A stretch of DNA of 5,549 bases from Paracoccaceae bacterium (lineage in GTDB: Bacteria; Pseudomonadota; Alphaproteobacteria; Rhodobacterales; Rhodobacteraceae): assembly GCA_020832725.1 (NCBI GenBank), contig JAFIEC010000442.1, positions 1 through 5,549 of the forward strand, written 5' to 3'. The notes under the pieces were generated by a model, which was not told the DNA's origin, searched no databases, and saw only the letters and a list, made by a program, of their open reading frames with translations. The stretch's first letter is position 1. Each line of letters begins with the position of its first letter. The translations under genes and the position numbers were made by a program. Shown here in pieces: positions 5,446-5,549 of this stretch.

Positions 5446-5549
5446 TCTGGTAGACTTCGGCATCCCTGCAAGGAGCCCCGTCAGATGCCGAAACAGCCCG
5501 CCATTCCCGGCCTGCGCGATGCGATGAAGAAGAAGGTGACGCGGCGCGA
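5412..5549 (+). mobile_element. Left end of an IS5-like insertion sequence, cut by window end
   Basis: Sequence from about 5412 no longer fits hsdS. It runs through a short leader (GGAGAGTCTGAAAAACC and onward) into a transposase start at 5485. TTAA at 5408-5411 directly precedes the proposed end; the IS5 family commonly targets and duplicates 4-base YTAR/TTAA-like sites, so the boundary is placed there, with an uncertainty of several bases. The matching inverted repeat and target duplicate lie beyond the window, so the ends cannot be confirmed here. Confidence 0.6.
5485..5549 (+). CDS. IS5-like transposase, N-terminal 21 codons only
   Basis: The ATG at 5485 is preceded by a good ribosome site, AGGAG at 5471-5475. 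The visible residues are MPKQPAIPGLRDAMKKKVTRR, after which the window ends mid-codon. A 'K(K/R)xTRR' stretch shortly after the start, leading into 'E(Q/R)FLxxMxxxVPW', is typical of IS5-family DDE transposases; only the first part is visible. It would catalyse cut-and-paste transposition of the element that interrupts hsdS. The family call rests on few residues and on position, so IS1182 or another related group is possible. Confidence 0.6.
   Translation, partial: MPKQPAIPGLRDAMKKKVTRR

Noticed and set aside
1..5549. CRISPR array, riboswitch or retron-like structure
   Set aside because: No regularly spaced repeats, no recognisable riboswitch leader and no reverse transcriptase were seen on either strand.

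Overview
The window is GC-rich DNA with a third-position G/C bias and a tRNA-Lys(UUU) of alphaproteobacterial type. This suggests an alphaproteobacterium, possibly of the Rhodobacterales/Rhizobiales kind; that placement is an impression from composition and gene flavour, not a search. It looks like the tRNA-proximal end of a genomic island: a tRNA 3' end, a tyrosine integrase facing away from it, then defence-type cargo, all on the + strand.

Layout. Positions 1-65 are the 3' part of tRNA-Lys. Positions 66-175 are non-coding and carry two TTGTCAC direct repeats plus one near-inverted copy. About 176-900 holds no convincing intact gene. Read on the minus strand it contains decayed pieces: a possible IS66 transposase tail, and two consecutive fragments that look like a broken prophage-type gene pair. 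The open + strand frame that runs into the integrase from 618 crosses this debris antisense, so the integrase appears to have lost its own N-terminal region. Recognisable integrase homology starts near 970-985 and the catalytic domain is complete.

Next come two small antitoxin-type genes without recognisable toxins: a FitA-like ribbon-helix-helix protein (1958-2206) and a Phd/YefM-like protein (2312-2506). The second sits 12 bases before hsdM (2519-4972), an 817-residue type I methyltransferase subunit with a long C-terminal extension. hsdM overlaps the start of hsdS (4969) by GTGA. hsdS is cut after about 147 residues, near 5411, by what appears to be the left end of an IS5-like insertion sequence, whose transposase start (5485) runs out of the window.

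Working model: the integrase once placed the island at tRNA-Lys. The cargo is a type I restriction-modification operon, perhaps regulated by the preceding antitoxin-like DNA-binding protein. The IS insertion in hsdS probably disables or alters its specificity. No hsdR is visible. I see no CRISPR array and no clearly new system; the most notable points are the toxin-less antitoxins before hsdM, the N-terminally replaced integrase and the interrupted hsdS.
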